DNA from: Pezicula radicicola | Taxonomy: Eukaryota; Ascomycota; Leotiomycetes; Helotiales; Dermateaceae | Assembly: GCA_003008705.1 (NCBI GenBank) | Contig: PDUO01000011.1 | Coordinates: 611,956 to 675,955 of the forward strand | DNA length: 64,000 bases | Reading direction: 5' to 3' | In this document: one piece after another, positions 53,848 to 64,000 of the stretch | Numbering within the stretch: the first letter of the stretch is position 1 | How the letters are laid out: every line of letters begins with the position of its first letter | Translations under genes and position numbers: made by a program | Notes under the pieces: generated by a model | Told to the model about the DNA's origin: nothing | Databases searched by the model: none | What the model saw: the letters and a program-made list of their open reading frames with translations, nothing else

Positions 53848-55238
53848 GTTGCGAGGTTGTCAGCCTTTGACAGGCACTGCAAGGTGTGATGATCATGGGA
53901 GATCTTAAATCCGAAGAGCCAAAATTACTTCTCAAGCCGCTCAATGGAAAATGATTGGAAGGCAGTTGACAAGAAATGGGTATTGTAGCACGTGATGAAT
54001 AAAAAGCCTTCTAGGCGATGCCTAAGATGGCACCAACGATGATGAAAATGACACGAAATGAATGAGATAATAGGTCGTAAAATGTATTTGTGCTGAGTCG
54101 CAGAGTTGGCTCAGGGTTGGAAAGGTTTGTGTTGCGCCAATGGTGAATGGACCAAATGGATAGCGCGTCTTAAGATGGAGGCTGGAAAATACAAAGTGTC
54201 TTTTGCCTAGGAAGTCAGTAAGATGGTTCAAAATAGGAAATTATATACTGACTACCAAGAAAAGTCATTAGGTATGCGTTTCATATCGGAAAAGACTGTA
54301 GGCGACATCAAGTGCACTTCAGCAAATATGATAGTCAGATCAAAGAGGAGGAGAGGAGTCTTGACGCGCTCCTGCACCAGCCTGCTCGTTTGGCGGATGT
54401 GATTTTAGGTAAGGCATCAATCACTTTGTGCCTCAGGCCTTAGTCATCAAACTTCGGGTTTTCGTTCGTCCTTTGTACGAATTAATTTCCTCAGAGTTCA
54501 AAAGGGCACGACAAGCAGTTACATAGAGCTAGGTAGGTTCTAATTGCAATAATGGCATTAAACACAACTCAGTAAATTAGAATTGATGTTGTCTATGACG
54601 TATTGAGGCACGCAGGATAGTCTTTGTCAACTCCATTTCCATTGTTTCGAGGGTGGCTTTTGGTGAATCAAAAACCAAAAAAATAAAAGCTCAATATGCG
54701 AGCCCATGCCCCTGTCCTGTCTGAAAAGAGATGAAAAGAGTAGTAGATACTCCAAATCCAGCTGAACTTTTGTAGTCGCATATTAAGGGTCCTATCAATG
54801 CAAGGAACAAGACAAATAAACCCTGCAAGAATCACTAGAATGTGGAGGATGCTTGTTATGGTTAGGTGGTCGAGAACCGTCTTTTCGATGTTTCGATGTT
54901 CTTTTGAGCGGCATCTACGTCATTTTCATGACGATCATCGATTGTGAGGTAAGGTCCCTTGGACAACTGGTGAACACTGCCACTGCCGCCTTCAACCTAG
55001 CTGGTGCGACGGCCTCTCCCTTTGATTATCGTCACCATTACAACTACCTCGTTCCCCCCTCTGAACAACAATTTTCTTCTTGAATACCTGTAACATTCTA
55101 CCCTCCCATCCACTGAACAGTGAATCGACTTCGTCCGATCAACATAAAACAAACACGCGACCCTGACGACTGAGACGCCCTCTCTGCGACCAACACAACC
55201 ACAACCTTCCCCTCGCTACAAACAACAACGACATCACA
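53848..55238. promoter_or_regulatory. Divergent region between KMT6 and PIL1
   Basis: These 1.39 kb hold both promoters. The last 250 bases before 55239 are C-rich (ccactgaacagtg, accttcccctcgc) and form the likely PIL1 leader. Open frames at 54022-54231 and 54853-55083 have no domain support. I see no repeats. Confidence 0.5.
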
Positions 55239-56820
55239 ATGCATCGCACATATTCAATGAGACAGTCGCGGGCTCCTACTGTAAGTAGAATCAATGCGCT
55301 TGCTCCTATGGCGCTCTCTTATACCGATTTACTAACGTAGTCCTTAGGCCTCGCAACTCCAAGTATGTTACTTCGAAACTTTCCCACACACTGCAGATCT
55401 AATCCATAATAGAATCCTCCTCCTCCAACCTCGAGCACCAAGTCTGGAAGACTCTTTGGCAGGGGCGCTCTTGGTGAGTACACTTCCATATCTTCAAGCG
55501 GGAGCGGTCTATAACGGAGCCGCGTCATCGATTTTGATGCTTCGGAGACCCGGAATGACAACACATGGGCGCAAATTCCAGAAAGGTACACAAGGTTGTT
55601 AATGCTAGTGCTAGACCACATCCATAGCTGCGCTAGGTTAATTTGTTAACTGCATCATAAACGTTATCTGGTTCTCCTGATAAAGCTCTTGTTCAGTGTA
55701 ACAGCCGATGTCTTCCTTTAGACAGTTCACAAGACCCGATGTGCTAACTTCTACCAAAAGGCCATGCTTTCCGTAAAGAGACTGCCGGACGCTTTGGCCC
55801 GGATCTCGCAAAGAAGCTCTCTCAGCTCGTGAAGATGGAGAAGAATGTCATGCGCAGCATGGAGCTAGTTGGCAGAGAGCGCATGGAAGTTGCCGTAGGT
55901 GTAGCTCTCAGGTTGCGCGACCAAAATTTACTAACATTAAAATAGCAACAACTCTCAATTTGGGGCGAGGCGTGCGACGAGGATGTCTCTGATGTTACAG
56001 ATAAGCTTGGTGTGTTGCTCTACGAGATTGGTGAGCTTGAGGATCAATATGTAGACCGTTACGATCAGTACCGTGTCACCATTAAGAGCATCAGAAATAT
56101 CGAGGCGTCCGTTCAACCCAGCCGTGACCGTAAGCTAAATACCCTGCCGACGAAGCTGTCATAACATTGCTAACAACCCCTGAAGGCAAGCAGAAGATTA
56201 CCGATCAAATTGCTCAACTTAAATACAAGGAACCCAACTCCCCCAGGATCGTAGTCCTCGAACAAGAACTTGTCCGTGCCGAAGCCGAATCTCTTGTCGC
56301 CGAAGCCCAACTTTCGAACATCACCCGCGAGAAGCTAAAGGCCGCATATACATACCAATTCGATGCCCTCCGTGAGCACTGTGAGAAATTGGCTATTATC
56401 GCAGGTTATGGAAAGCATCTTTTGGAGCTCGTCGATGATACACCTGTCACCCCTGGTGAGACTCGTGCCGCATATGATGGCTACGAAGCTTCCAAGGCCA
56501 TCATTCAAGACTGTGAGGATGCGCTCACCAATTGGGTTGATGCCAATGCTGCTGTCTCCTCCAAGCTCTCAACTCGTGCTCGCACACTCTCTCAAAGAAG
56601 ACGCAACAACGTGCAACGAAACGCAGAAGGACATGATCTCTCCGGCCAGGATGCACCATTGCACGACCGCGAGTCTGGTCTGTGGGTCCCAGCGAGCGCA
56701 CACAAGGGCGACGAGTACGATGATGAGGAAGAAGACGATGAGGAGGTTGGTGCCCACTCCATCCAGGAGAGTGATGTCAATGGTGAGACCAGGGGTCGTC
56801 AAGAGGCCGTGGTCGCATGA
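55239..56820 (+). CDS. pil1: Eisosome core component Pil1/Lsp1
   Basis: Six exons (55239-55280, 55348-55362, 55413-55473, 55761-55894, 55946-56129, 56186-56820) encode 356 residues. The N-terminus [19 protein letters not shown] and the segment [20 protein letters not shown] are the eisosome membrane-binding signature. The BAR-domain core follows ([60 protein letters not shown]). The C-terminal part contains an acidic [11 protein letters not shown] tail. Pil1 dimers assemble into half-cylinders under plasma-membrane furrows (MCC/eisosomes) and respond to sphingolipid signalling through Pkh kinases. A 15-nt exon 2 and a 287-nt intron 3 are unusual but phase-consistent. Pil1 and Lsp1 cannot be told apart by sequence alone here. 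Confidence 0.92.
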
Positions 56821-57396
56821 TTTTGTCAATTTCGAGCAGATTACAGTTCGCAGGTGTTGAAAAGTGTTGCTGATTGAGGCCATGGATATTCCCTTGCTGC
56901 GTTGCTCTCGCTCGCTCTTACTGGTATTTTTGGTGCAAAATGGTTCACATGGGTGGTAATAAGTAATTCTCCATTTGGTAAAGGAGCGGAAATCAGGAGA
57001 TGAAGTAAACGATTTCCTTGTACTTTTATACGTACTTTGATGAGCAATGAAATTTCGGAACCTTCTTCATCGCGTTTGAGTCATTGCGAAGCTTTTAAAG
57101 TTCCCCTTCATTGTGTTGAGTTGATCTTCCCAACTATCGGTGTGCATCTCACCATTTTAGCTTCTCCTCTACCACACTGGTGACATGTCGCGCATCCTGA
57201 GCACTGCCAATTCGATGTATTGGTGGCCGCTTCTCACGGGTCGATGAAGCCTATGCCCATCCACTCGCCAACGGGCGTCCCTCCCTAAGCCAAGGTCCCT
57301 CTTTGGGGCAACGTCTCCGTCCTCATCTAGGGGCAAACCATTTAGTCGAATCATGAACATCCTGGCTCCATAATCACATCCCATCACATCCATACC
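56821..57396. other. Convergent intergenic region between PIL1 and NAA38
   Basis: These 576 bases are the PIL1 trailer and the NAA38 3' flank. No gene or repeat seen. Confidence 0.5.
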
Positions 57397-57794
57397 TCAC
57401 TTCCCCCTCATCTGACTAGCAAATTCCTCTACCTCAATCTTGGTAATATACTGTCCAGGTACAACAACAAGACCTAGGTATCTCGACGACATCTCTTTCG
57501 TTATCTTCCCGGCTGCTTCTCCCTCAAACTCGTCCGCTTTGGGGGGCGGTGGAAAGCGGTATTCGAAGGTGTGGGACAGGATTATATTGCGATCCTTTGG
57601 TATATTAGTTTCTATTTGTATGTTTGTTTGGAGGGTAGGTAGGGTGGGAATAAAGTGACAGGGATGAGAGCTGGGGTAGGTACGGAATCTGTGCATTTGA
57701 ATTGACCTAGGAACATGCGTGTATCGGTTGTGTGAACTCGGAGAGCTTTGTTGAGGAGGCTGCTGAGATAGTCTTCAGCTTGTGCTTTTTGCAT
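57397..57794 (-). CDS. naa38: NatC N-terminal acetyltransferase auxiliary subunit Naa38 (Mak31, LSm-like)
   Basis: Two exons (57794-57684, 57594-57397) encode 102 residues. The fold is an Sm-like one: LNKALRVHTTDTRMFLGQFKC, then DRNIILSHTFEYR and, at the C-terminus, RYLGLVVVPGQYITKIEVEEF. The last block, GxVVPGxxI.KIE, marks the Naa38/LSMD1 branch rather than canonical LSm proteins. Family knowledge: with Naa30 and Naa35 it forms NatC, which acetylates the N-terminal Met of proteins starting Met-Leu/Ile/Phe/Trp. The 89-nt intron contains an in-frame stop, so splicing is needed. The gene is head to head with XPG/Rad2 over 357 bp. Confidence 0.85.
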
Positions 57795-58151
57795 TGTTGC
57801 GCTGGGGAAGGTCTAGTTTGCTGTATTGAACAAGCTTTAAGAGGCATAACTGGATTCTTGGGTCGACAGTGCTCGCGATTTAAGCGAGATACCCCTCACA
57901 CGTGACTTCGCGAATTGCTTGAATCAACCTTCGTCATCGATCGCGAAGTCAAGGCAACCGTTACAAAACCAGACTCGACAAATTCGATAACAGGGTGGCG
58001 GAAGTGAAGGAATTCATCATGGTTGCAGGATTTCATTCAGATGATTTCCTGTCTATTATACATGCTCTGCCTTGAGCTTGAATCGTTACATCTCTGTCCT
58101 TCAAGACTTCCCCCGAATACTTAGCATTCCTCGATCGAGTAATCCATCACA
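57795..58151. promoter_or_regulatory. Shared promoter between NAA38 and RAD2/XPG
   Basis: The 357 bases separate divergent genes. A GC-containing block (cacacgtgacttcgcg, with a CACGTG E-box) lies near 57898. No other feature stands out. Confidence 0.5.
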
Positions 58152-61100
58152 ATGGGAGTCACTGGCTTATGGCCCATCTTGCAGCCATGTGCGCGGCCCA
58201 TCAAACTTGAAACCCTGAATCGAAAACGTCTCGCAGTCGATGCCTCCATCTGGATTTACCAATTCCTCAAGGCCGTACGCGACAAAGAAGGCAATGCGCT
58301 GCGTAATTCGCATGTAGTCGGGTTCTTCCGCCGCATCTGCAAACTTCTGTTCTTCGGAATCAAACCGGTATTTGTCTTCGATGGAGGAGCGCCAATCTTG
58401 AAGAGGCAAACGGTGCTAGGGCGAAAGCAGCGACGAGAAGGGAGAAGGGAAGATGCTGTTAGGACTGCGGGGAAGCTTCTCGCTGTGCAGATGCAGAGGA
58501 GGGGCGAGGAGGAAGCAGAGCGGAGGAAGAGGCAGATGGAAGTTGGAGGACGTGTTGCGGAGGTTGAAGAAGAGGAGGCGTTGCCTGCGGAACAGAATTT
58601 GGTATACGTCGATGAGCTTGGCATGTCAGCTCAGGAGCGTCAGCAAACCAGGAAGTTCACGAAAAAGGATGCATATCATCTTCCAGACCTTACAAATGGA
58701 ATCGAGGGCATGGGACAGCCTAATGACCCGCGGATCATGAGCGCTGAAGAATTAGAGGAATATGCGAGGCAGTTCAATAATGGGGAGGATGTCAATCTGT
58801 ATGATTTCAGTAAAATCGACTTCAATGGCGAGTTCTTTATGAGTCTGCCTGCTGGCGATCGATATAATATTTTAAATGCAGCAAGGTTACGAAGTCGACT
58901 TAGAATGGGTCTTTCGAAGGAGCAGCTTGAGGAGATGTTTCCAGACCGTATGGCTTTTAGTCGGTTTCAAATTGAGCGTGTTAGGGAGAGGAACGAATTG
59001 ACGCAACGACTCATGAATCTCAATGGCATGAATGATGATAAGATACTCAGTGGACGTGGAAGGATTGCAGGGGAGAGCGGAAGGGAATATATGTTGGTGA
59101 AGAATGATGGCGTTGAAGGTGGTTGGGCACTGGGCGTTGTTAGCACAGATAAAACAGTCGGAGAGAGGAATAACGCGATTGATGTTGATGCTGTGCAGAA
59201 GACGGCCAATCAAAACCCAGAGGAGGAGTCGGAAGAAGATTTCGAGGATGTACCAGTTGAGGGGTTGAACAGACTACCAAAACTGAAGGAAAATACGGCT
59301 CAGAACATGTCATACGGTGACTTTCAAGCACAAGAAATTGCGAAGCACAGGCGACAGTTTTATTCTTCTCGGAATGAAGCAGGCCCCTCCAAACGCCCTA
59401 GAATAGCTTCGGAAGAGCCCGACTCTCTTTTTGTAGACTCAGATATGCCGGTTCCTTCTCTCCCTGTGTACGATTCTGAAGAAGATGATCTGAACAGAGC
59501 TATTGCCCTATCATTACAAAAGGAAGTCGAGTCTTCACAGGTCGCTGATTCAGAAGACGACCACCTCAATCGTGCCATCGCACTCTCACTACAAAAGAAT
59601 CACCGTCAGGAATCAGAGCCAGAAGAAGACTTTGAAGATGTCATGATACCAGAATATGAACAACGAGCTGTGAAAGCACCTAGACCTATCACGAAGAGCA
59701 GTGGCAAGATGGTTGCTCATGTTATCAATAATAGAGCTAATGCTGCGGTGCCTAAAAGGAAAGCTACCACAGCTTTTATAGATGAAGATAGCGATAGCGA
59801 TATGGATATGCAATCTGCTCTTGCAGCTGCAAGGAAACAGAAAGCCCCTGTCACTAGGCGGACTCAACCGGCTCCTGTAGCAGCAAATTCGAAGAATCCT
59901 TTTGATGGACCTCTGCCTTTTGAGAAGTTGGATTTCAAGAGCTCAATATTTGGCAAGAAGAAAGCAGCACCTGCACAGAAGCCTGATGATGAAGCCGAAG
60001 AAGTAGCCGATGATGAAGCAGGTGGGTTCGAGAAGGAAGCGGGAGAAGAGGCTTCTAAGCCACTGCCACCTTGGTTGGTTGGAAGTGGTGATATCAGGTC
60101 CCAAGTAGAGGAGCAGCGAAAAAAGGACCTAGAAACCAATGCAGCGGATAGGGAAAGAGCACTGGAGGAGGAAATGATTTTTCAACGTGATCATGGGGTC
60201 ATTGAGGTTGAATCTAGTGAGGATGAGGGAAGTGACGTTGAGATTGTCGATCCTCCTGTGCCGAAGGTTGTCGAAGCCCCTAAACCACGTATCGAAGCTA
60301 GAAACTTGGGCGAGCTTGTAGAAGAAATTCGTGCAGATCCTCCAAAGTCCGAGCTTCCGCAAAACAGAGAATCTTCTCTTGGTTCGGGCCCAGTTGAACC
60401 AGGGATACAGGCAGCAGCCAGTAAAGACTTGGAGGATGAAGAGATTGAGTGGTCTGAGAGCGACTACGGCGACACCGTTACAAAACCCAAGAATTCTGCC
60501 TATGCACATGAACCAGAAGCACTCGATGATATATATAATGCTTCACCTCCTAGATCGTCAAGAATTCCTGCTAAGAAATCGCCGTCTCCTATTTTCGAGG
60601 ATGTTACAGGCGCTCAGAATGGACAAGAGGTTGAGGTAGGCACAAAAAGCCCAACGACGATGTTTGAAGATGTTGAAATGGTTGGGTCTACAGCTGCTTC
60701 CACAGCGAATACTACATCACAAGCTATTCCACAATTGCCGATAGATGAATCGTTCGATCGTCTCCAAGCTGAAATGATTGCCGACATTGACTCGGACGAG
60801 TTCAGCGACCCTGAAGACGAAGAACTCATGGCTCAGCTAGCCACAGAGGCCGAAGAACATGCTCGTTTTGCTAGTACACTAAACAATAAGTCTGAACGCG
60901 AAAATCAGGAGGCCTACGAGAAGGAGCTTAAACAACTGCGTTCGCAACAAAAGAAAGACCGCAGAGATGCAGACGAAGTTTCACACATCATGATAACAGA
61001 ATGTCAAGCACTATTGCGCCTGTTCGGTATTCCGTATATTACGGCACCCATGGAAGCCGAAGCTCAGTGTGCTGAGCTTGTGAATCTCGGGCTCGTGGAT

Positions 61101-62096
61101 GGCATTGTCACAGACGACTCTGATATATTCCTCTTCGGTGGCACACGTGTCTATAAGAACATGTTCAACAGCAACAAATTCGTCGAATGCTATCTTTCTA
61201 ATGACCTAGAGAAAGAACTCTCTCTTTCTCGTGACCAACTGATATCCATCGCCCACCTTTTAGGCTCTGATTACACTGAAGGACTACCCGGTGTGGGACC
61301 CGTTACGGCCCTAGAAATCATATCTGAATTTCCGACTTCGGCTGGTCTTCAAGAATTCAAAGACTGGTGGACCACCACCCAGAGTTCATCTAAGCCTCTT
61401 CCAGCAGATGCAGGTTCAACATTTCGAAAGAAATTCCGCCGCTCGCAAGCCACCAAACTCTTCCTGCCAACTGCATTCCCTTCGCCTGCAGTAACAGAAG
61501 CTTACCTGAAGCCCGACGTTGATTCTACTCCCGAACCCTTCCAATGGGGAGTCCCAGATCTTGACCGCTTACGCGACTTTTTGATGGCTACCATCGGCTG
61601 GAGTCAAGAGCGTACGGACGAAGTCCTCGTCCCAGTCATTCGGGACATGAACCGCCGTGAGACAGAAGGAACGCAGAGTAATATTACTCGTTATTTTGAG
61701 GGCGGTGTTGGAGTTGGCGCACAGGGAATTGAGAGAGAGAGAGATGTGGGGAGCAAGAGGATGAAAGATGCAGTTAGGAAGCTGAAAGCTAAGAAGAAGA
61801 GTCTACCAGCATTCGGCCCTACGTTTGGTGATCAGGCGAGAGAGTGGGCAGAGAAGAATGACCTTAGCTTTACAGAAAGGGAACAAGAGAAAGTCAACAA
61901 AAAGCGAGGCAAAGGGAGGGGAAAGGGGAAAGCTGCGCAGAAGAGACTTGCAGAAGAAGTCACTGATGCGGATGAGGATGGGGTTGTCGAGGCCGATGAT
62001 GAAAGTGCAAGTACTAGTGTCGCTGAAGGCTCAAATGGCACAGGCACAGGGAAAGGCAAAGGAAAGGGACGGGCTAACAAGACGACGACAGTTTAA
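58152..62096 (+). CDS. rad2: DNA repair endonuclease XPG/Rad2 (Rad13)
   Basis: An intronless frame encodes 1314 residues. The N-nuclease domain carries MGVTGLWPILQPCARPI, RLAVDASIWIYQFL and IKPVFVFDGGAP. The I-nuclease domain, after a long acidic spacer, carries ITAPMEAEAQCAELVNLGLV, GIVTDDSDIFLFGG and LLGSDYTEGLPGVG, the helix-hairpin-helix. The long spacer between N and I domains separates XPG/Rad2 from FEN1 and Exo1. In the spacer are two ubiquitin-interacting motifs (DDLNRAIALSLQKE and DHLNRAIALSLQKN). The PCNA-binding sequence QSNITRYF lies near the C-terminus, then a Lys-rich nuclear-signal tail. Rad2 makes the 3' incision in nucleotide excision repair together with TFIIH. The acidic Asp/Glu set in both domains is intact. 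Confidence 0.95.
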   Translation: MGVTGLWPILQPCARPIKLETLNRKRLAVDASIWIYQFLKAVRDKEGNALRNSHVVGFFRRICKLLFFGIKPVFVFDGGAPILKRQTVLGRKQRREGRREDAVRTAGKLLAVQMQRRGEEEAERRKRQMEVGGRVAEVEEEEALPAEQNLVYVDELGMSAQERQQTRKFTKKDAYHLPDLTNGIEGMGQPNDPRIMSAEELEEYARQFNNGEDVNLYDFSKIDFNGEFFMSLPAGDRYNILNAARLRSRLRMGLSKEQLEEMFPDRMAFSRFQIERVRERNELTQRLMNLNGMNDDKILSGRGRIAGESGREYMLVKNDGVEGGWALGVVSTDKTVGERNNAIDVDAVQKTANQNPEEESEEDFEDVPVEGLNRLPKLKENTAQNMSYGDFQAQEIAKHRRQFYSSRNEAGPSKRPRIASEEPDSLFVDSDMPVPSLPVYDSEEDDLNRAIALSLQKEVESSQVADSEDDHLNRAIALSLQKNHRQESEPEEDFEDVMIPEYEQRAVKAPRPITKSSGKMVAHVINNRANAAVPKRKATTAFIDEDSDSDMDMQSALAAARKQKAPVTRRTQPAPVAANSKNPFDGPLPFEKLDFKSSIFGKKKAAPAQKPDDEAEEVADDEAGGFEKEAGEEASKPLPPWLVGSGDIRSQVEEQRKKDLETNAADRERALEEEMIFQRDHGVIEVESSEDEGSDVEIVDPPVPKVVEAPKPRIEARNLGELVEEIRADPPKSELPQNRESSLGSGPVEPGIQAAASKDLEDEEIEWSESDYGDTVTKPKNSAYAHEPEALDDIYNASPPRSSRIPAKKSPSPIFEDVTGAQNGQEVEVGTKSPTTMFEDVEMVGSTAASTANTTSQAIPQLPIDESFDRLQAEMIADIDSDEFSDPEDEELMAQLATEAEEHARFASTLNNKSERENQEAYEKELKQLRSQQKKDRRDADEVSHIMITECQALLRLFGIPYITAPMEAEAQCAELVNLGLVDGIVTDDSDIFLFGGTRVYKNMFNSNKFVECYLSNDLEKELSLSRDQLISIAHLLGSDYTEGLPGVGPVTALEIISEFPTSAGLQEFKDWWTTTQSSSKPLPADAGSTFRKKFRRSQATKLFLPTAFPSPAVTEAYLKPDVDSTPEPFQWGVPDLDRLRDFLMATIGWSQERTDEVLVPVIRDMNRRETEGTQSNITRYFEGGVGVGAQGIERERDVGSKRMKDAVRKLKAKKKSLPAFGPTFGDQAREWAEKNDLSFTEREQEKVNKKRGKGRGKGKAAQKRLAEEVTDADEDGVVEADDESASTSVAEGSNGTGTGKGKGKGRANKTTTV

Positions 62097-63190
62097 CGAA
62101 TGAAATATTTTGTTGAATGTAACAGTTATTTGGGAGCAACATGTGGGTAGGCAGAAGTATTGTATTCTGTAAGTAGCAGAGGGAGCCCGAAATAGCCTAC
62201 TTATAGAGGACAGTCCTATAGCTATTCCTACCCAACATATTTCATTAAAATTGTTTTCAGGAATACTAAATGATTTTTGAGAATTTGCAGAGAACTGAGT
62301 TAAGGGAAACAAGGTAAGAATCTATAACAATTACTACAAGGTACTAAAGTCTCTAGAAAGTATATCTCTTGAGTTTCAAAAGTGAGAAGCTCGTTAAGTG
62401 AAGTACTTATGCTAAGTGAGTGTTTCTATCAACAATACTACTCACAACAGGTACTGTACGCCTGCTGTAAAGATTATTAAGTAGGAAAATGCTGATATTT
62501 TAATACACGTTGTTAAAGGTTAAAGGTTAAGCTAGGAAATAGCCGCTTGATTTATAGCTACGCTTCGCTAAGTCTCTGATCTTAGCTTAGAAAGTCTTGA
62601 TTTATGTTTGTATGGGTGTGTGCATTACGAGTATTGGTTGGGTCTATAATAAATCCATGAATGTTCCACCAACATTTATTTTAATTTGTGAGCGCTAGGT
62701 AGTCTTTGTAAATTTAATATGATGTAAATCAGATTCTTACTCTTCATTTCCACATATACTCTCTAAACTTCAATCCTTCTTTCGCAATATCTCCCTCCCT
62801 TACAACTCTGTACCAGCAATTACAGTAAGTAAATCAGGGGAGAGGTAAAAAAAGTTAAGCGAGCCCAGGTTCACCCCTGAACCTTGTGTTTTAGCGAGAC
62901 AGACAACTGTCAGTGACGCAACATACCTCTCCTCGAAACGCTCGCGTCGTCGTCGCGTCTCCCTCTTTCTCCTTGATTCTCGAAAAATAACAACAAAGAA
63001 GAATACAAAACCGCCATTTCCTCCAACCAAACTCCATTTTACTCAAACAACAAAGAACAAAGGACTTTTCTCTTCTTCAAAAACACCCGACAGCGAAACT
63101 TATTCCGCACCACACATCTATCTATCATCAACCATAAATTAACCCACCAAACAAACCCACGCAAAACCCCCAAAACTACAATTCAAAACA
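62097..63190. promoter_or_regulatory. Gap between RAD2 and the XPA-like gene
   Basis: No gene is supported. From 62200 to 62750 the sequence is AT-rich and without frames. From 62930 to 63190 it becomes strongly C/A- and CT-rich, typical of the leader of a highly expressed fungal gene. Confidence 0.5.
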
Positions 63191-63850
63191 ATGGCACCCC
63201 TCCCAACAGGAACCTGCCCAACCTGCTCCTCGGAACGAGAAAAACTACGACCCCACCCCTTCTTCCCTGACCTCTCACAATGCGTAAGCTGTCGAGAATC
63301 ACACCCAGAATACGCAATCATCGGCGTCACAGATGTGAAAAACAAATATAAGTTGAAAGAAGAGGATTTAAAGGGATTGAATATGAAGACAGAGGCTAAA
63401 CCGGCTTTTGTTGGGGGTCCGGATAAGAGATGGTTTCTTTTAAGTGATGTTGAGGAGAGGGTTGGGGTTGTGGAGAAGGAGAGGGAGGTGGAAAGGGAAA
63501 GGAAGGTTAGGGAGAAGGAGGAGAAGGAGAAGGAGAAGAGGGTTAAGGCTGCTGAGAAGGAGAAGGCGAGGAAGATTAAGGAGGCTGAGAAGGAGAAGGA
63601 AAAGAAGGTTAAGGAGGCGGAGAAGGAAAAGATGAAGAAGGAGAAGGAGAAGGAGAAGGAGAAGGTTAAAGAGGTTGTGAAGAAGGGAAGTAGCAGTAAG
63701 AAGGAAGAGGAGAAGGGTGGAAAGAGTGAGAGTGCTGCTGTAGCGAAGAAGGAACCGTCTGGAAAGGGAAAGAGGAAGAGTGTTTCTAATTCAGCGAAGG
63801 AGGAAGAAGAGGCACCGAGGAAGAGGACGAGAGCCGCTAGGAAGTCTTAA
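63191..63850 (+). CDS. Short XPA-like zinc-finger protein with KEKE-rich tail
   Basis: A single exon encodes 219 residues. The N-terminus has a Cys4 zinc finger (C9-x2-C12-x18-C31-x2-C34), then VTDVKNKYKLKEEDLKGL, which resembles the XPA/Rad14 DNA-binding segment (K-x-EY-LK-x-DL). RWFLLSDVEERV follows. The second half is a long highly charged segment of Lys/Glu repeats (KEKEKEK, AEKEKAR), predicted helical, and a basic tail (RKRTRAARKS). XPA verifies damage in nucleotide excision repair. This protein is shorter than Rad14 and lacks most of its DNA-binding domain, so it is a paralogue or a reduced relative rather than a proven XPA. It sits just downstream of the XPG/Rad2 gene. Start chosen by the conserved zinc finger and good CA-rich leader. 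Confidence 0.7.
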   Translation: MAPLPTGTCPTCSSEREKLRPHPFFPDLSQCVSCRESHPEYAIIGVTDVKNKYKLKEEDLKGLNMKTEAKPAFVGGPDKRWFLLSDVEERVGVVEKEREVERERKVREKEEKEKEKRVKAAEKEKARKIKEAEKEKEKKVKEAEKEKMKKEKEKEKEKVKEVVKKGSSSKKEEEKGGKSESAAVAKKEPSGKGKRKSVSNSAKEEEEAPRKRTRAARKS

Positions 63851-64000
63851 ATTTTGTTGGCTTTTTTTTCTTTTGCTCAACTCTGATATTTTCATGAATT
63901 AATTATGTTTGTAATTCCACTTACTTAAAGGCTGCGCCTTCTTATAGATTGACTCTCTTTCTTGCATGATTTGCTTGCCAAACTGTAAATTTCTTAAGGC
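63851..64000. other. 3' flank of the XPA-like gene
   Basis: T-rich trailer sequence up to the window end. There is no further gene start visible. Confidence 0.5.

Noticed and set aside
62448..62462. ggtactgtacg word also present at 25632 and 30855
   Set aside because: The word is short and palindromic, and the sequence beyond it does not match the MITE, so chance is the simplest explanation.

Overview
The window reads as nuclear DNA of a filamentous ascomycete fungus. The evidence is short spliced introns (about 50-70 nt) with GTRNGT donors and CTAAC/CTRAC branch sites, CT-rich leaders, and a full set of fungal single-copy genes: the eisosome protein Pil1, Byr4, Spc7, Mak31/Naa38, the LSm14-family protein Scd6, and a Polycomb-type H3K27 methyltransferase (absent from budding yeast). 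TpA-rich decayed blocks look like RIP-mutated transposon relics, which fits Pezizomycotina. The gene flavour suggests Leotiomycetes/Helotiales, but that placement is an inference.

Layout. 1-6.8 kb: a partial coiled-coil gene, a repeat-rich AT-rich gap, a GFA/CENP-V-like zinc protein, an Atg37/ACBD5-like acyl-CoA-binding membrane protein, RNase III (Rnt1) and mitoribosomal protein mS33. 7.8-16 kb: a Pumilio RNA-binding protein with long leader and trailer, a Pex39-like protein (KPWE motif) and Scd6. 17.6-22.9 kb: Byr4 and an XRCC4 homologue, head to head. 22.9-38.4 kb is gene-poor and accessory: a degenerate RNase H-like gene with a MITE in its intron, a secreted GH76 mannanase, SelO, an aldo-keto reductase, a frame-broken candidate small secreted cysteine-rich gene and a serine carboxypeptidase pseudogene. 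38.4-49.3 kb: Spc7, ribosomal protein uS17 (S11), a GT90 glycosyltransferase and a Dal5/Liz1-type MFS transporter. 49.9-64 kb: KMT6/EZH2, Pil1, Naa38, XPG/Rad2 and a short XPA-like protein.

Functional themes. Two proteins are peroxisome-linked (Atg37-like, Pex39-like). Three serve DNA repair: XRCC4 in end joining, and XPG plus an XPA-like protein in excision repair, the last two adjacent. Three act in post-transcriptional RNA control or processing (Pumilio, Scd6, Rnt1). Spc7 and Byr4 serve mitosis and cytokinesis. There are several head-to-head pairs sharing short promoters. No prokaryotic features (operons, CRISPR, Shine-Dalgarno sites) are present. All exon models were built by hand from splice signals and reading phase, not from transcripts.
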